A stretch of DNA of 16,570 nucleotides from Candidatus Microgenomates bacterium (GCA_015485595.1 WFTH01000082.1:1-16570), one strand, 5' to 3'; numbered from the stretch's first letter, positions 7,294 through 14,390 are shown. Notes: a model not told the origin generated them from the sequence alone. A program made the numbers and translations.

Positions 7294-7548
7294 ATGAAAA
7301 AAAGATATCTAGAAATCAAAAGACTTTGGCAAGTTACCAAACAAGTTTTGGTGTTCTCTGCAGTTATACACATCTTGATTTTAGGATTTTTAGCTTTAAG
7401 GGAGAAGTCGTTGGTCTATCTAAACTATCTGTTAATTTTAGATCTCAAGCAGGTTTTTCCTCGTTTGTTTGTTAACTCTGATCACTTTTTACTTTCTTTG
7501 GTTGTTCTTAGCTTTATCTTTTTATTTTTTTTCTACAAACAAAGATAG
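7294..7548 (+). CDS. Small membrane protein, two predicted transmembrane helices
   Basis: This 84-residue protein is not recognised. The N-terminus (MKKRYLEIKRLW) is basic. Hydrophobic helices fall at about 18-36 and 64-81, with a loop of mixed charge between them and a basic C-terminal tail (YKQR). By the positive-inside rule both ends would be cytoplasmic. It starts 15 bases after the ligase stop and has no clear promoter of its own, so it is likely read from the ligase transcript. No functional link to DNA joining is evident. It converges on the glycosyltransferase gene with 3 bases between stops. Coding status is supported by the intact frame, tight spacing and coherent membrane topology. 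Confidence 0.6.
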   Translation: MKKRYLEIKRLWQVTKQVLVFSAVIHILILGFLALREKSLVYLNYLLILDLKQVFPRLFVNSDHFLLSLVVLSFIFLFFFYKQR

Positions 7549-7551
7549 TTG

Positions 7552-8421
7552 CTAATTTTTAAGGTTGAGTTGTTTTATGATTTGTTTTGCAGTGGTAAGT
7601 TGTTCTTTTGTAGCATTTTTGATGTAGGTGTGGATTTTTTTGATTAGAACCAAGTCTTCTTGGTTTTTAGAGTCATAATACTTACCTCCTTTCATAACAT
7701 AGCCAAAGTTATTTTCAACGAACTTATCTCCTGCCAGATAGTTAATTAGCATTCGTGTTTGAATAAAAACAGATTTCAAAGTGCCTTCTTTGTAAAGCCG
7801 ACGCAGATTATATTTATAGGTTGGCTCTTTTAAGATTTTAAATCTAAAACCACGATTAATTGCTTGATCTACAAACAAGCCGTCTTCACCGACTTTATTT
7901 TCTAAAGGAAACTTCACCTGACCAAAAACTTTAGGTCTAACTACTAACATAGCGCCAAGAGCGAAGGTGGCACCAATCTTGTTTAAAAAGATGTAGCCAA
8001 AGTTGATTGTTTTAAGCACAGAAACTTCTTTTTTAGACTCACTACGCACATCAACTAAGGGGGCATATATATCGGCCGAATCTTTTTCTATCTGATATTT
8101 TATGCCATCTAAAAAGTAGTTTGGCAACCTGTCGTCTGCATCCATAAACAAGATCCACTCACCCTTTGCTTTTTTGGCACCAAAGTTTCGTTGGTAAGAG
8201 ACGTGACGTTTTTTAACACTAAAGAATTTAAGGTTAAGCTTATCTTTAAACTTAAGTGCCTCCTCTTTAGTTCTGTCTTCTGATTGACCGTCAACCACGA
8301 TTACTTCTAGTTTGTCTAGAAAAAAGCTCTGCCTAGTTATATCTTTCAGTAGTTTAGGCAGATATTTTTCTTCATTTAAGCTCGGAATGACGATAGAGAA
8401 ATATGGGTTTGTCTTTGGCAT
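7552..8421 (-). CDS. Family 2 (GT-A fold) glycosyltransferase
   Basis: This 289-residue protein transfers a sugar from a nucleotide donor, probably to a lipid or cell-surface glycan on the cytoplasmic side. The N-terminal FSIVIPSLNEEKYL (8-21) is the classic GT2 opening. VIVVDGQSEDRT (40-51) is the donor-binding strand, and MDADDRLP (93-100) carries the metal-binding DXD-type motif. VGEDGLFVDQA (about residues 187-197) supplies the ED acceptor-side motif. No transmembrane segment is obvious, although a short hydrophobic patch (FALGAMLVV) lies mid-protein. The C-terminal 80 residues are lysine-rich. It is an isolated leftward gene with a clear promoter. Substrate and product are unknown. Confidence 0.88.
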   Translation of the reverse strand: MPKTNPYFSIVIPSLNEEKYLPKLLKDITRQSFFLDKLEVIVVDGQSEDRTKEEALKFKDKLNLKFFSVKKRHVSYQRNFGAKKAKGEWILFMDADDRLPNYFLDGIKYQIEKDSADIYAPLVDVRSESKKEVSVLKTINFGYIFLNKIGATFALGAMLVVRPKVFGQVKFPLENKVGEDGLFVDQAINRGFRFKILKEPTYKYNLRRLYKEGTLKSVFIQTRMLINYLAGDKFVENNFGYVMKGGKYYDSKNQEDLVLIKKIHTYIKNATKEQLTTAKQIIKQLNLKN

Positions 8422-8434
8422 TGTGAATGTTAAG

Positions 8435-8463
8435 ATTATAGAGGCTCTCTAAGAAGAAGACAA
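8435..8463 (-). promoter_or_regulatory. Promoter of the glycosyltransferase gene
   Basis: On the minus strand, TTGTCT (8463-8458) and a perfect TATAAT (8440-8435) are 17 bases apart. The -10 box ends 13 bases before the ATG, so the leader would be about 6 bases. No Shine-Dalgarno sequence is seen. Confidence 0.65.
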
Positions 8464-8471
8464 GTTAAGTA

Positions 8472-8504
8472 AACCAATGCGGTAATTTTGCGGTAATTTT
8501 GCAA
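8472..8504 (-). promoter_or_regulatory. 11-bp-period direct repeats between the glycosyltransferase gene and pth
   Basis: Read on the minus strand, the units are TTGCAAAATTA, CCGCAAAATTA and the partial CCGCATTGGTT. They share the 10-base core CCGCAAAATT and the 11-base period with the site at the ligase promoter. They lie 20-50 bases before the pth start, where the -35 region would be. Confidence 0.5.
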
Positions 8505-8505
8505 G

Positions 8506-8511
8506 AATAAT
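8506..8511 (+). promoter_or_regulatory. Possible -10 box of pth
   Basis: AATAAT lies 13 bases before the pth ATG at 8525. A recognisable -35 box is missing because that region is taken up by the 11-bp repeats, so an activator or other binding protein could act here. Confidence 0.35.
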
Positions 8512-8524
8512 CCGCTTTAAAACC

Positions 8525-9049
8525 ATGAAACTAGTAGTTGGCTTAGGTAATCCTGGCAAAGAGTATCAAAACACTCGTCATAATGTGGGGTTTATGGTAC
8601 TTGATGAGCTGGCCGGCCAACTTAATGTGTCTTTTAAGTTAAATAAAAAACTCAAAAGCGAGTTGGTCAAGACCAAAGACTTGATCTTGGCTAAGCCTCA
8701 AACTTACATGAACCTCTCTGGAGAGGCTGTAAGGGCGGTGGCTGACTACTATGAAGTTAAGGTAGAGAGCGATCTAGTTTTGGTGTATGACGATCTTGAT
8801 CTAAAACTAGGTAGTTTTAAACTAACTTTTGCCAAAGGACCAAAAGAGCATAACGGAGTTCTCTCGGTTAAGAAGCATCTTGGCACAGATCGGTTTTGGC
8901 ACTTGAGAGTGGGGGTAGATAACCGGCCGACTGGATGGAGTCAAGCAGGGGCAGACTATGTCCTTTCGCCGTTTACTAAAGATGAGCTTGATGTTTTAAA
9001 TCAAGTTATACAAAAAGTAGTAGAGAGGATTTTAGATTTTAGATTTTAA
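8525..9049 (+). CDS. pth: Peptidyl-tRNA hydrolase
   Basis: Pth releases peptides from peptidyl-tRNAs dropped by stalled ribosomes and is essential in many bacteria. The 174 residues are slightly shorter than the usual 185-195. Key residues are present: VGLGNPG (5-11) with Asn9, TRHNVGF (17-23) with catalytic His19, KPQTYMNLSG (58-66 region) with Asn63, VYDDLDL (87-93) with the Asp pair, and KEHNGVLS (107-114) with Asn110. The usual GSAGGHNG loop is changed to GPKEHNG. The C-terminal IxDFRF is encoded by a 7-base tandem repeat that runs through the stop codon, so the tail may vary between relatives. The MFS gene begins 20 bases downstream and is probably cotranscribed. Confidence 0.94.
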   Translation: MKLVVGLGNPGKEYQNTRHNVGFMVLDELAGQLNVSFKLNKKLKSELVKTKDLILAKPQTYMNLSGEAVRAVADYYEVKVESDLVLVYDDLDLKLGSFKLTFAKGPKEHNGVLSVKKHLGTDRFWHLRVGVDNRPTGWSQAGADYVLSPFTKDELDVLNQVIQKVVERILDFRF

Positions 9050-9062
9050 ATTTTAGATTTTG
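9028..9062. repeat. 7-bp tandem repeat across the pth stop codon
   Basis: Three exact GATTTTA units (9028-9048) are followed by AATTTTA and GATTTTG. The array encodes the pth C-terminus, includes its TAA stop, and fills most of the gap before the MFS gene. Confidence 0.8.
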
Positions 9063-9069
9063 GATTACT

Positions 9070-10293
9070 ATGCCCAGAACTCAGACCCACCACCTTCAGT
9101 TACCATTTTTTACTTTTGACGGCACGCGTGAGATGAAGTTGGTCTACCTTATGCGTGTGTTACGTGACCTGGTAAACAAGATCGCTTACTTTTTCTTTCC
9201 CATCTACTTGTTTATTTCTGGTCAAAAACTGCTCACCCCCATCTTTCCTTCTCTTTCTCAAGTTCAGGCGGGTATGATGCTTATCGCACTTTACTATCTA
9301 GTTTATAAGTTGATCATGTTAAGTACGGCGATTCCGTTGGGGCGTCTGGCGGTGCGCTTGGGGTACCAAAAGACCTTAACCTACTCTTATGTCTTAAACG
9401 CACTTTATTTTTTGGTCTTGTTTTTATCTTTAAACCAGCCGTGGTTGATCTTGTTAGCAGCGGTTATGGATGGCACTCAGGCAAATATGTTCTGGCCGAT
9501 CTATAAGACTGTTTTGACCAAGTCAGCTCGCAAGAATAAGATCGGCTCTGATCTAGGCCTACTTCAGTTTCTGCTGCAGTTAGTGGCGGTAATTTCTCCG
9601 GCTATAGCTGGACTAATCTCTTTAAGGTTGGGGTTTGAGGTGTTGTTTTTAGTTGGTTTGATTGGTACTTTAGGAGGGTTGATCGTGGTGATGATGATGG
9701 AGCTTAAGACCGACCGCAGTCAGCCAAGTTGGCGGGAGTTTCTTAGTTGGTTAAAGGAGAAACGCTATCAAAAACTTTCTCTTTCGATGGCCGGACGATA
9801 CTTTTCCGACACCATCATCTATCTCTGGCCGCTTTATGTCTTTTTTCTTTTAAAAGAGACTTCTAAGGTTGGCTATCTTTACACCCTGTCTTTATTTTTG
9901 GCCATGATGGTAACTATGTTTACCGCGGCAGTGATCGACAAGCTAAAGAACCGCAAGGTCTTTGATGTTTCTGGAAGCCTACTTTCTTTAACTTGGCTGG
10001 CTAGAACCCAGGCTGCCTCGGTTTTAAGTATTGCTCTGGTTGATACGATTAATCAACTGATCTCCAACTTTCATTGGCTTTATTATGACATGATTCTTTT
10101 TCGCCGAGGGAAGTGTAGAAAGGCGCATGCTTACTTTGTCTATTATGAGGAGATCATGGCGGCGGTTGGGATTGTGTTTTGGCTTGTTTTTGCCGGGATC
10201 TTTTTAGTTATGAATCAGTGGCACGGTCTTTTTGTCTTGGGAGCTATTGGTGTGTTAATGAGTCTTTTGATTAAAGACAAGCATGAAGACTAG
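9070..10293 (+). CDS. Major facilitator superfamily-type membrane transporter
   Basis: This 407-residue protein has a polar N-terminus of about 22 residues and then roughly ten to twelve hydrophobic helices, consistent with an MFS transporter. The first half has the helix 2-3 loop LGRLAVRLGYQ, which fits the GxLaDRxGrr-type MFS signature in relaxed form (Leu/Val for Ala, Leu for Arg). A charged central loop at about 215-240 (ELKTDRSQPSWREF and following) separates the two halves. The second half has RYFSDTIIY and KLKNRKVFDVSG, the latter being the equivalent loop. Substrate is unknown; efflux or sugar-like solutes are equally possible. It follows pth with a 20-base gap. Family assignment is fairly sure at superfamily level only. 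Confidence 0.75.
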   Translation: MPRTQTHHLQLPFFTFDGTREMKLVYLMRVLRDLVNKIAYFFFPIYLFISGQKLLTPIFPSLSQVQAGMMLIALYYLVYKLIMLSTAIPLGRLAVRLGYQKTLTYSYVLNALYFLVLFLSLNQPWLILLAAVMDGTQANMFWPIYKTVLTKSARKNKIGSDLGLLQFLLQLVAVISPAIAGLISLRLGFEVLFLVGLIGTLGGLIVVMMMELKTDRSQPSWREFLSWLKEKRYQKLSLSMAGRYFSDTIIYLWPLYVFFLLKETSKVGYLYTLSLFLAMMVTMFTAAVIDKLKNRKVFDVSGSLLSLTWLARTQAASVLSIALVDTINQLISNFHWLYYDMILFRRGKCRKAHAYFVYYEEIMAAVGIVFWLVFAGIFLVMNQWHGLFVLGAIGVLMSLLIKDKHED

Positions 10294-10294
10294 G

Positions 10295-10324
10295 TTGGCT
10301 TTTTTTGTTTAACCAGGTTATAAA
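10295..10324 (+). promoter_or_regulatory. Promoter of the Memo-AMMECR1 fusion gene
   Basis: TTGGCT (10295-10300) and TATAAA (10319-10324) are 18 bases apart, with an overlapping TAAAAT at 10321-10326. The ATG at 10335 follows 8-10 bases later and has no Shine-Dalgarno sequence, which suggests a near-leaderless transcript. Confidence 0.55.
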
Positions 10325-10334
10325 ATAAAAATAT

Positions 10335-11735
10335 ATGCCTGCTAGGTTGCCAGCTGTAGCTGGTCAGTTTTATCCAGCTGAGACCGGTATGCTTCGGTCC
10401 CAGCTTGAGGGTTTTTTGGCTCAAGCGCGGATTTTTTATCCTTTTGAAGTTAAAGACAGGTCAAAGAAACCAAAAATACTCATCTCTCCTCATGCCGGCA
10501 CGGTTTTTTCTGGCTCGGTGGCAGGTTGGGGGTATAAGCAGCTTGTGGGTAGAAACTACAAGCGCGTGATCTTGCTTGGGGTTAGTCATCATATGTGGTT
10601 TGACACAGTGGTGGTCGATGCACATCAAGCTTGGCAGACACCACTGGGTCAGGTGGCAGTGGATAAAGAAGTAATCAGCCAACTTATTCAAGCATCATCA
10701 ACGTTCACACTAGACAGTGCACCGCATATTCCAGAGCATTCTCTAGAGATGCAGCTTGTCTTTTTACAAAGGGTGTTAAAAAAACCTTTTACGCTTGTGC
10801 CGCTTTTAGTAAGTAAGGTAGGTGATGCATTGCTTGTGTCAGCTGCGGACGCTCTAGCAGACTTACTTAATGACCCCGAAACTTTACTGGTTATTTCAAC
10901 TGACCTATCTCATTACCCACCTTATAAAGTGGCAAACGCGGTTGATAGCGTTACCCTGGAGGCGGTTTTAGGTGGTAAGGCGGGCGAGCTTGAAGTTGCC
11001 TTAGCAGAGCTTTCTCGCTTAAACTTGCCTGTGGATACGTTTGCTTGTGGCAAAGAAGCAGTCAAGCTTGGTCTAAAAGCAGCAGAAAGACTGGGTTTAA
11101 CTGACTGGCGTTACCTGCGTTATGCCAACTCACACGATGCGGGCGGCGGGCCAGACTCGGTGGTAGGTTATGTATCTCTTGCTGCCCACAGTGGTAAGTT
11201 AAGCTGGCAGGTGGAGGCGTTGCAGCTGGCCCGCCGCAGTCTAGAGTTTTACTTACGCACCGGCCAAAGACTTGAAGTTAAAGCCAAAACTCAAAAGTTA
11301 AAAGAGGCAGGTGGTACCTTTGTCACCTTAAATAAACGTTCAAGCTTAAGGGGGTGCATTGGCCTAGTTGAGTCCAAACAACCACGTTGCTTGGGTATTT
11401 TGGAAAATGCCATCTCTGCTGGAGTAGATGATCCACGGTTTCCGGCTGTAACCTTGGCAGAGCTTGCCGAGCTTGAGTTTGAGGTATCTTTGCTGACTCA
11501 GCCTAAGTTAATTGATGACTGGCGCAAGATTAAGCTTGGCAGAGACGGTGTCGTCATCGAGTACCGGGGTAAAAGAGGAGTCTTTTTGCCGCAGGTGGGT
11601 AGAGAAAGAGACTGGAGCTTGAAGGAGTTTCTTTCTGTCTTGTGCAGCCAGAAAGTTGAGGCAGATCCAGACTGCTTTAGAAAGAAAGAGGCAAAGATAT
11701 ACACTTTTCAGGTAGAAGAAGCGAGAGAGAGTTAA
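10335..11735 (+). CDS. AmmeMemoRadiSam proteins B and A fused: Memo domain plus AMMECR1 domain
   Basis: This 466-residue fusion has two domains. Residues 1 to about 285 form a Memo domain, related to the class III extradiol dioxygenase fold: AVAGQFYP (7-14), ISPHAGTVFSG (50-60) with His53, GVSHH (82-86), the PHIPEHSLEMQL segment (130-141), and STDLSHY (188-194). DTFACGK (234-240) has Cys238 at the position of the metal-site Cys of human MEMO1. Residues about 290-466 form an AMMECR1 domain with the signature LRGCIG (338-343), DPRFPAVT (366-373) and GVFLPQV (415-421). In other genomes these are the separate AmrB and AmrA proteins of the AmmeMemoRadiSam set, sometimes fused. The radical SAM partner lies 544 bases downstream on the opposite strand. 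Biochemical function is unsettled; the conserved trio suggests a radical-based modification reaction. Confidence 0.92.
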   Translation: MPARLPAVAGQFYPAETGMLRSQLEGFLAQARIFYPFEVKDRSKKPKILISPHAGTVFSGSVAGWGYKQLVGRNYKRVILLGVSHHMWFDTVVVDAHQAWQTPLGQVAVDKEVISQLIQASSTFTLDSAPHIPEHSLEMQLVFLQRVLKKPFTLVPLLVSKVGDALLVSAADALADLLNDPETLLVISTDLSHYPPYKVANAVDSVTLEAVLGGKAGELEVALAELSRLNLPVDTFACGKEAVKLGLKAAERLGLTDWRYLRYANSHDAGGGPDSVVGYVSLAAHSGKLSWQVEALQLARRSLEFYLRTGQRLEVKAKTQKLKEAGGTFVTLNKRSSLRGCIGLVESKQPRCLGILENAISAGVDDPRFPAVTLAELAELEFEVSLLTQPKLIDDWRKIKLGRDGVVIEYRGKRGVFLPQVGRERDWSLKEFLSVLCSQKVEADPDCFRKKEAKIYTFQVEEARES

Positions 11736-11747
11736 TAGTTAACAGTC

Positions 11748-11788
11748 AAAAGATAAAAGATAAAAGATAGAAGATGGAAGATAAAGAT
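11748..11788. repeat. Simple direct repeat, AAAAGAT units
   Basis: Three exact AAAAGAT units (11748-11768) run into degenerate AGAAGATGGAAGATAAAGAT text. The second half matches the repeat inside recF at 2344-2380 in style. A separate pair of GGAACTAG copies follows at 11790 and 11811. Confidence 0.7.
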
Positions 11789-11851
11789 TGGAACTAGGTT
11801 TTAGGAACGAGGAACTAGTGGGCTTGCTCCAACGTAGGAGGAAAGTTTACT

Positions 11852-11875
11852 ATGACGAAGGAGGAGCTATTCTGA
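11852..11875 (+). other. Eight-codon mini-ORF with Shine-Dalgarno
   Basis: AGGAGG (11836-11841) lies 10 bases before an ATG that encodes MTKEELF and then TGA. The stop codon falls inside the hairpin at 11869-11889. No plus-strand gene follows, so it is either a gene remnant or chance. Confidence 0.25.
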
Positions 11876-12082
11876 ACTTGTTTCAGAATCTAGTTGGGAG
11901 TTATCAGTGCCACAGTAGGGACAGTATGGTCCATCTGATAAAAAGATGAATCTTCCACACTTGATGCATTTATGTGGTTTTTCATTGCTTTCTTCATCTT
12001 CATGCTTACTGGTTAGGTCGGTGGTTTCTGGCTTTTTAATAGGATTGTCACCAGGGAATTGGCTGGGGCTTTTCTCTGACAT
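11867..12082 (-). CDS. Small zinc-ribbon protein
   Basis: This 71-residue protein is not assigned to a named family. Residues 1-37 are polar, rich in Ser, Pro, Asp and Glu, and probably disordered. Residues 38-58 are a compact zinc ribbon with CIKCGRFIF, then YCPYCGTD: two CxxC pairs about 14 residues apart that should bind one zinc. The tail (NSQLDSETSSE) is acidic. An AAGGAAAG Shine-Dalgarno sequence precedes the ATG at suitable distance. It lies between the Memo-AMMECR1 gene and the radical SAM gene, on the same strand as the latter, so it could serve the same system; this is only a context argument. The final codons fall in a palindrome that resembles a dispersed intergenic repeat. Confidence 0.7.
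   Translation of the reverse strand: MSEKSPSQFPGDNPIKKPETTDLTSKHEDEESNEKPHKCIKCGRFIFLSDGPYCPYCGTDNSQLDSETSSE
11869..11889. repeat. REP-like short palindrome at the end of the zinc-ribbon gene
   Basis: ATTCTGAA and TTCAGAAT form an 8-bp perfect stem around the loop CTTGT. Palindromes of the CTGAACTTGTTTCAG type are familiar as dispersed intergenic repeats in several bacterial groups. It includes the stop codon of the minus-strand gene and is not followed by a U-tract, so it is a poor terminator. Confidence 0.55.
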
Positions 12083-12278
12083 TACTTCTTTCCTTATGCA
12101 ACATTTATTTATTACTATCAGCCGTATTTAAGCAGAGAGAGAGTTGTCAAGGGGAGGAGTTAATTAAACCATAGGCGCGACAACACCTTTTATGCAGTGT
12201 GCAGAAAGAAACAGCTCATGCGCAAGGAGTGCTTTACCAGAGTTTAATTAAGCAAGTGCTTTTTAAGGAGTTTTTAAC

Positions 12279-13361
12279 TTAGCCTCGCCACACACCGGCA
12301 ATCTTAGTACCACAGGCTTTGCACTTACCACTTCTTAAATCAAGCCCCACATTTTCTACCTGATAGCCCTGGCGTTTGATGAGTAAGTGATCGCACTTGG
12401 AACAGTAGGTCGACTCGGTGTCCTGGTTCGGAATATTGCCGGTGTAGACGTATTTTAGTCCAACTTTTTTACCGATATCATAGGCTTTTTTGAGTATTTT
12501 AAGGCTAGTTGGTGGCACATCAAGCATTTTGTAATGGGGATAAAAAGCAGAGACATGCCAAGGGATATCTTTACTTAAACTAGAAATAAACCCAGCGATA
12601 AACTTAAGATCTTTAGTGCTGGTGTTATGGCCTGGTATCAGTAAAGTAGTGACCTCGATCCACTTGCCGCGCTTGTAAATCTCTTTGATGGTTTCTAGCA
12701 CCGGTTTAAGTTTAGTGTGGGTGATGTTTCTGTAAAACTCTTCGCTTGCGCCTTTTAGATCGATGTTGTAAGCATCGATGTGGTCATCAAGTAGATCAAG
12801 CGTCTCGTTTGTCTCAAAGCCAGAAGAGACAAAGACGCCTTTTAAGCCATGTTTTTTAGCTAGCTTCATTACATCATAAGCATACTCAGCAAAGATGGTT
12901 GGTTCATTGTAAGTAAAAGCAATGCTTTTTGCTCCGTATGCTAGCGCCTGCTCGACCGCTTTTTTTGGTGGCAACCAGATGCTTTCTGACTGGACAAAGT
13001 CTTTTACCACCGCGGTAGTTTTTTTGATCGACTTAGACTCCTTGATAGCTTGATTTCTGACTAACTTAGGTGATTGGGACAGTTGCCAGTTCTGGCAAAA
13101 CTCACAGCCAAAGTTACAGCCTAAAGTGCCGATCGAGTAGATTAAACTACCGGGCAAAAAGTGAAACAAGGGCTTTTTTTCTACTGGATCTAGATTAACC
13201 GCGCTTGGGCGAGAGTGAACTAGAAGGTAAAGCTTGTCTTTAAGATGAGCACGAACACCACAAACCCCCAGTCCGCCTGGTGGAATCTTGCAGTACCACT
13301 TGCAGGCGGTGCAGGTAATAAGTTTACCAGGACCTTTTTTATAGAGCAAAGTCTTTTTCAT
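12279..13361 (-). CDS. amrS: AmmeMemoRadiSam system radical SAM enzyme
   Basis: This 360-residue enzyme is the radical SAM member of the AmmeMemoRadiSam set, homologous to pyruvate-formate-lyase activating enzymes. CNFGCEFC (82-89) is the CxxxCxxC motif whose Cys82, Cys86 and Cys89 bind the SAM-cleaving 4Fe-4S cluster. Upstream, CTACKWYC and VCGVR (Cys17, 20, 24, 34) form the conserved N-terminal Cys cluster of this subfamily. FTYNEPTIF, GVFVSSGFET and IDLKGA follow the barrel order of the family. The C-terminus holds a second Cys site, YCSKC with KCKACG, resembling a zinc ribbon. The partner Memo and AMMECR1 domains are fused in the gene at 10335-11735. Substrate is unknown. A weak TAGAAT -10-like box lies 18 bases before the ATG, and a terminator just upstream isolates it from the DsbA-like gene. 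Confidence 0.92.
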   Translation of the reverse strand: MKKTLLYKKGPGKLITCTACKWYCKIPPGGLGVCGVRAHLKDKLYLLVHSRPSAVNLDPVEKKPLFHFLPGSLIYSIGTLGCNFGCEFCQNWQLSQSPKLVRNQAIKESKSIKKTTAVVKDFVQSESIWLPPKKAVEQALAYGAKSIAFTYNEPTIFAEYAYDVMKLAKKHGLKGVFVSSGFETNETLDLLDDHIDAYNIDLKGASEEFYRNITHTKLKPVLETIKEIYKRGKWIEVTTLLIPGHNTSTKDLKFIAGFISSLSKDIPWHVSAFYPHYKMLDVPPTSLKILKKAYDIGKKVGLKYVYTGNIPNQDTESTYCSKCDHLLIKRQGYQVENVGLDLRSGKCKACGTKIAGVWRG

Positions 13362-13411
13362 TTGTTGACTCTTAAATCTATTCTATACCTATCGGTCAAG
13401 CCAAAGAAACT

Positions 13412-13438
13412 AAAAACCCAGGCATCGCCTGGGTTTTT
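13412..13438. terminator. Perfect bidirectional terminator hairpin
   Basis: AAAAACCCAGGC and GCCTGGGTTTTT pair perfectly over 12 bp around a 3-base loop (ATC). The T-run on either strand makes it an intrinsic terminator in both directions. In context it ends the leftward DsbA-like transcript before amrS. Confidence 0.9.
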
Positions 13439-13471
13439 ATGAAGGAGGTATCTTAAAAGAACTTAGCTAAC

Positions 13472-14233
13472 TTAAGAGTCAAGATACTTTTTAATAATCT
13501 GCTCAACCTGTTCATAAGGTAAAGCCCCGGGAATGATCTCTTGGGGACCATCTTTGGTAACCACGATTGTGCCGGGAGTGCCAGAGACACCGGCAGCTTG
13601 ACCACCAGCCATCTGGTCTTTAACCTTTTGAGCAAAGGTGCCGTCATCTAGACACTTCTGAACCTTAACCTTATTCGCTCCGGCCTCTGCTGCTAGGTCA
13701 GCTAACTGATCCAGAGGAAAGCCGGTGCCGTTTGAGTTAGTCCGCTCAAAATAAAGGTCGGTGAACTTCCAGAACGCTTTTTGGCCGGCGTCGGCCCCAG
13801 CGCACTCGGCTGCTTCGGCCGCTTTTTGAGCGTTAGCGTGAAAAGCTAGGGGGAAGTGGCGATAGACCCAAGCCACTTTATCTCCGTACTTATCCATTAC
13901 CTGGGTCATAGTGGGGTGGAAGCGCTTACAGAAAGGGCATTCGTAATCTGAGTACTCCACCAAAGTTACTTGAGCATCTTTTGGCCCACGCCGGTAGTCT
14001 TTCTCTGTAATCTCTGGCATTTTTGCCAAGGTAGTTTTGTCTGGCCCTTGAGGTCGAGACGGCGGCTGATTTACTTTTACTGGCTGACCGGTGGCTGACC
14101 GGTCAATTCCGGCCTTTAGTGCTTGGTTTTCAGTATAAAGTTTGCCGAAGAAGAAGCCTGTAGCCATAATCAGTCCGAGCAGCAAGATGGTCTTTAAATT
14201 TTGGTTTAGCCAGTTTTGCGAGTGAGAAGGCAT
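13472..14233 (-). CDS. Membrane-anchored DsbA/BdbD-like thiol oxidoreductase
   Basis: The protein is 253 residues. Residues 14-33 form an N-terminal membrane anchor, 35-72 a proline-rich linker, and the rest a thioredoxin-fold domain with a helical insert, placed outside the membrane. The active site is CPFC (99-102) in EYSDYECPFCKRF; the cis-proline loop is SGTPGTIV with Pro220. Two more cysteines, Cys144 (AAECAG) and Cys194 (VQKCLDD), could form a structural disulfide or second redox pair, as in related DsbA-like proteins. It probably introduces or isomerises disulfides in exported proteins. A good Shine-Dalgarno (AAAGG/TAGG) precedes the ATG, and the gene has a consensus-like promoter. It is divergent from the metal operon, so a role in envelope metal stress is plausible but unproven. 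No DsbB/VKOR partner is in the window. Confidence 0.9.
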   Translation of the reverse strand: MPSHSQNWLNQNLKTILLLGLIMATGFFFGKLYTENQALKAGIDRSATGQPVKVNQPPSRPQGPDKTTLAKMPEITEKDYRRGPKDAQVTLVEYSDYECPFCKRFHPTMTQVMDKYGDKVAWVYRHFPLAFHANAQKAAEAAECAGADAGQKAFWKFTDLYFERTNSNGTGFPLDQLADLAAEAGANKVKVQKCLDDGTFAQKVKDQMAGGQAAGVSGTPGTIVVTKDGPQEIIPGALPYEQVEQIIKKYLDS

Positions 14234-14279
14234 ACCTACCTTTCTAGTTTTTAAGTTTAACTAACTGTTACTACTACTT

Positions 14280-14307
14280 AGTGTAGTATAAATCAAGGTA
14301 GTGTCAA
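14280..14307 (-). promoter_or_regulatory. Promoter of the DsbA-like gene
   Basis: On the minus strand TTGACA (14307-14302) and TACACT (14285-14280) are 16 bases apart. The start would be near 14273, giving a leader of about 40 bases that carries a Shine-Dalgarno sequence. This gene therefore differs from the leaderless pattern elsewhere. Confidence 0.65.
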
Positions 14308-14359
14308 GCGCAGTTTGGTTAAGGGAAGTTAACAGTTTAAAGTGAGTAATGATTGGTGA

Positions 14360-14388
14360 TTGACAAATACCCAATAGGGGTGTAGGGT
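14360..14388 (+). promoter_or_regulatory. Promoter of the metal operon
   Basis: A perfect -35 TTGACA (14360-14365) and a -10-like TAGGGT (14383-14388) are 17 bases apart. The -10 box ends 7 bases before the csoR ATG, so the first gene would be leaderless. The GC-rich operator sits between and across the two boxes. Confidence 0.6.
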
Positions 14389-14390
14389 AT
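14367..14390. promoter_or_regulatory. Likely CsoR/RcnR-family operator
   Basis: ATACCC (14367-14372) and GGGTAT (14385-14390) form an inverted repeat over a 12-base centre that contains AGGGGT. TACCC plus a G-run is the hallmark of operators for this repressor family. It overlaps the spacer and -10 box of the promoter of the repressor gene itself, so binding would block transcription and give autoregulation. Confidence 0.7.

Noticed and set aside
2063..11788. CRISPR array suggested by repeated intergenic words
   Set aside because: The repeats are short, degenerate and directly adjacent, with no constant spacer length and no cas genes.
12145..12150. Minus-strand TTGACA upstream of the zinc-ribbon gene
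   Set aside because: A -35 match is present but no -10-like box lies at 16-18 bases; the best candidate, TAAATA, is only 14 bases away.
12160..12251. Inverted TTAATTAAAC and GTTTAATTAA words in the 196-base gap before the zinc-ribbon gene
   Set aside because: The core TTAATTAA is itself a palindrome and common in AT-rich DNA, so a 10-base pair 72 bases apart is not convincing as a mobile element end. A 19-codon frame at about 12193 in the same gap lacks a Shine-Dalgarno sequence. I see nothing else there.
13245..13442. 65-codon plus-strand frame antisense to the start of amrS
   Set aside because: It overlaps the strongly supported radical SAM gene and runs through the terminator hairpin, with no domain or promoter.
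13442..13449. Perfect AAGGAGGT Shine-Dalgarno-like sequence on the plus strand
   Set aside because: No start codon with an open frame follows at suitable distance; the nearby ATG at 13439 opens only a few codons.
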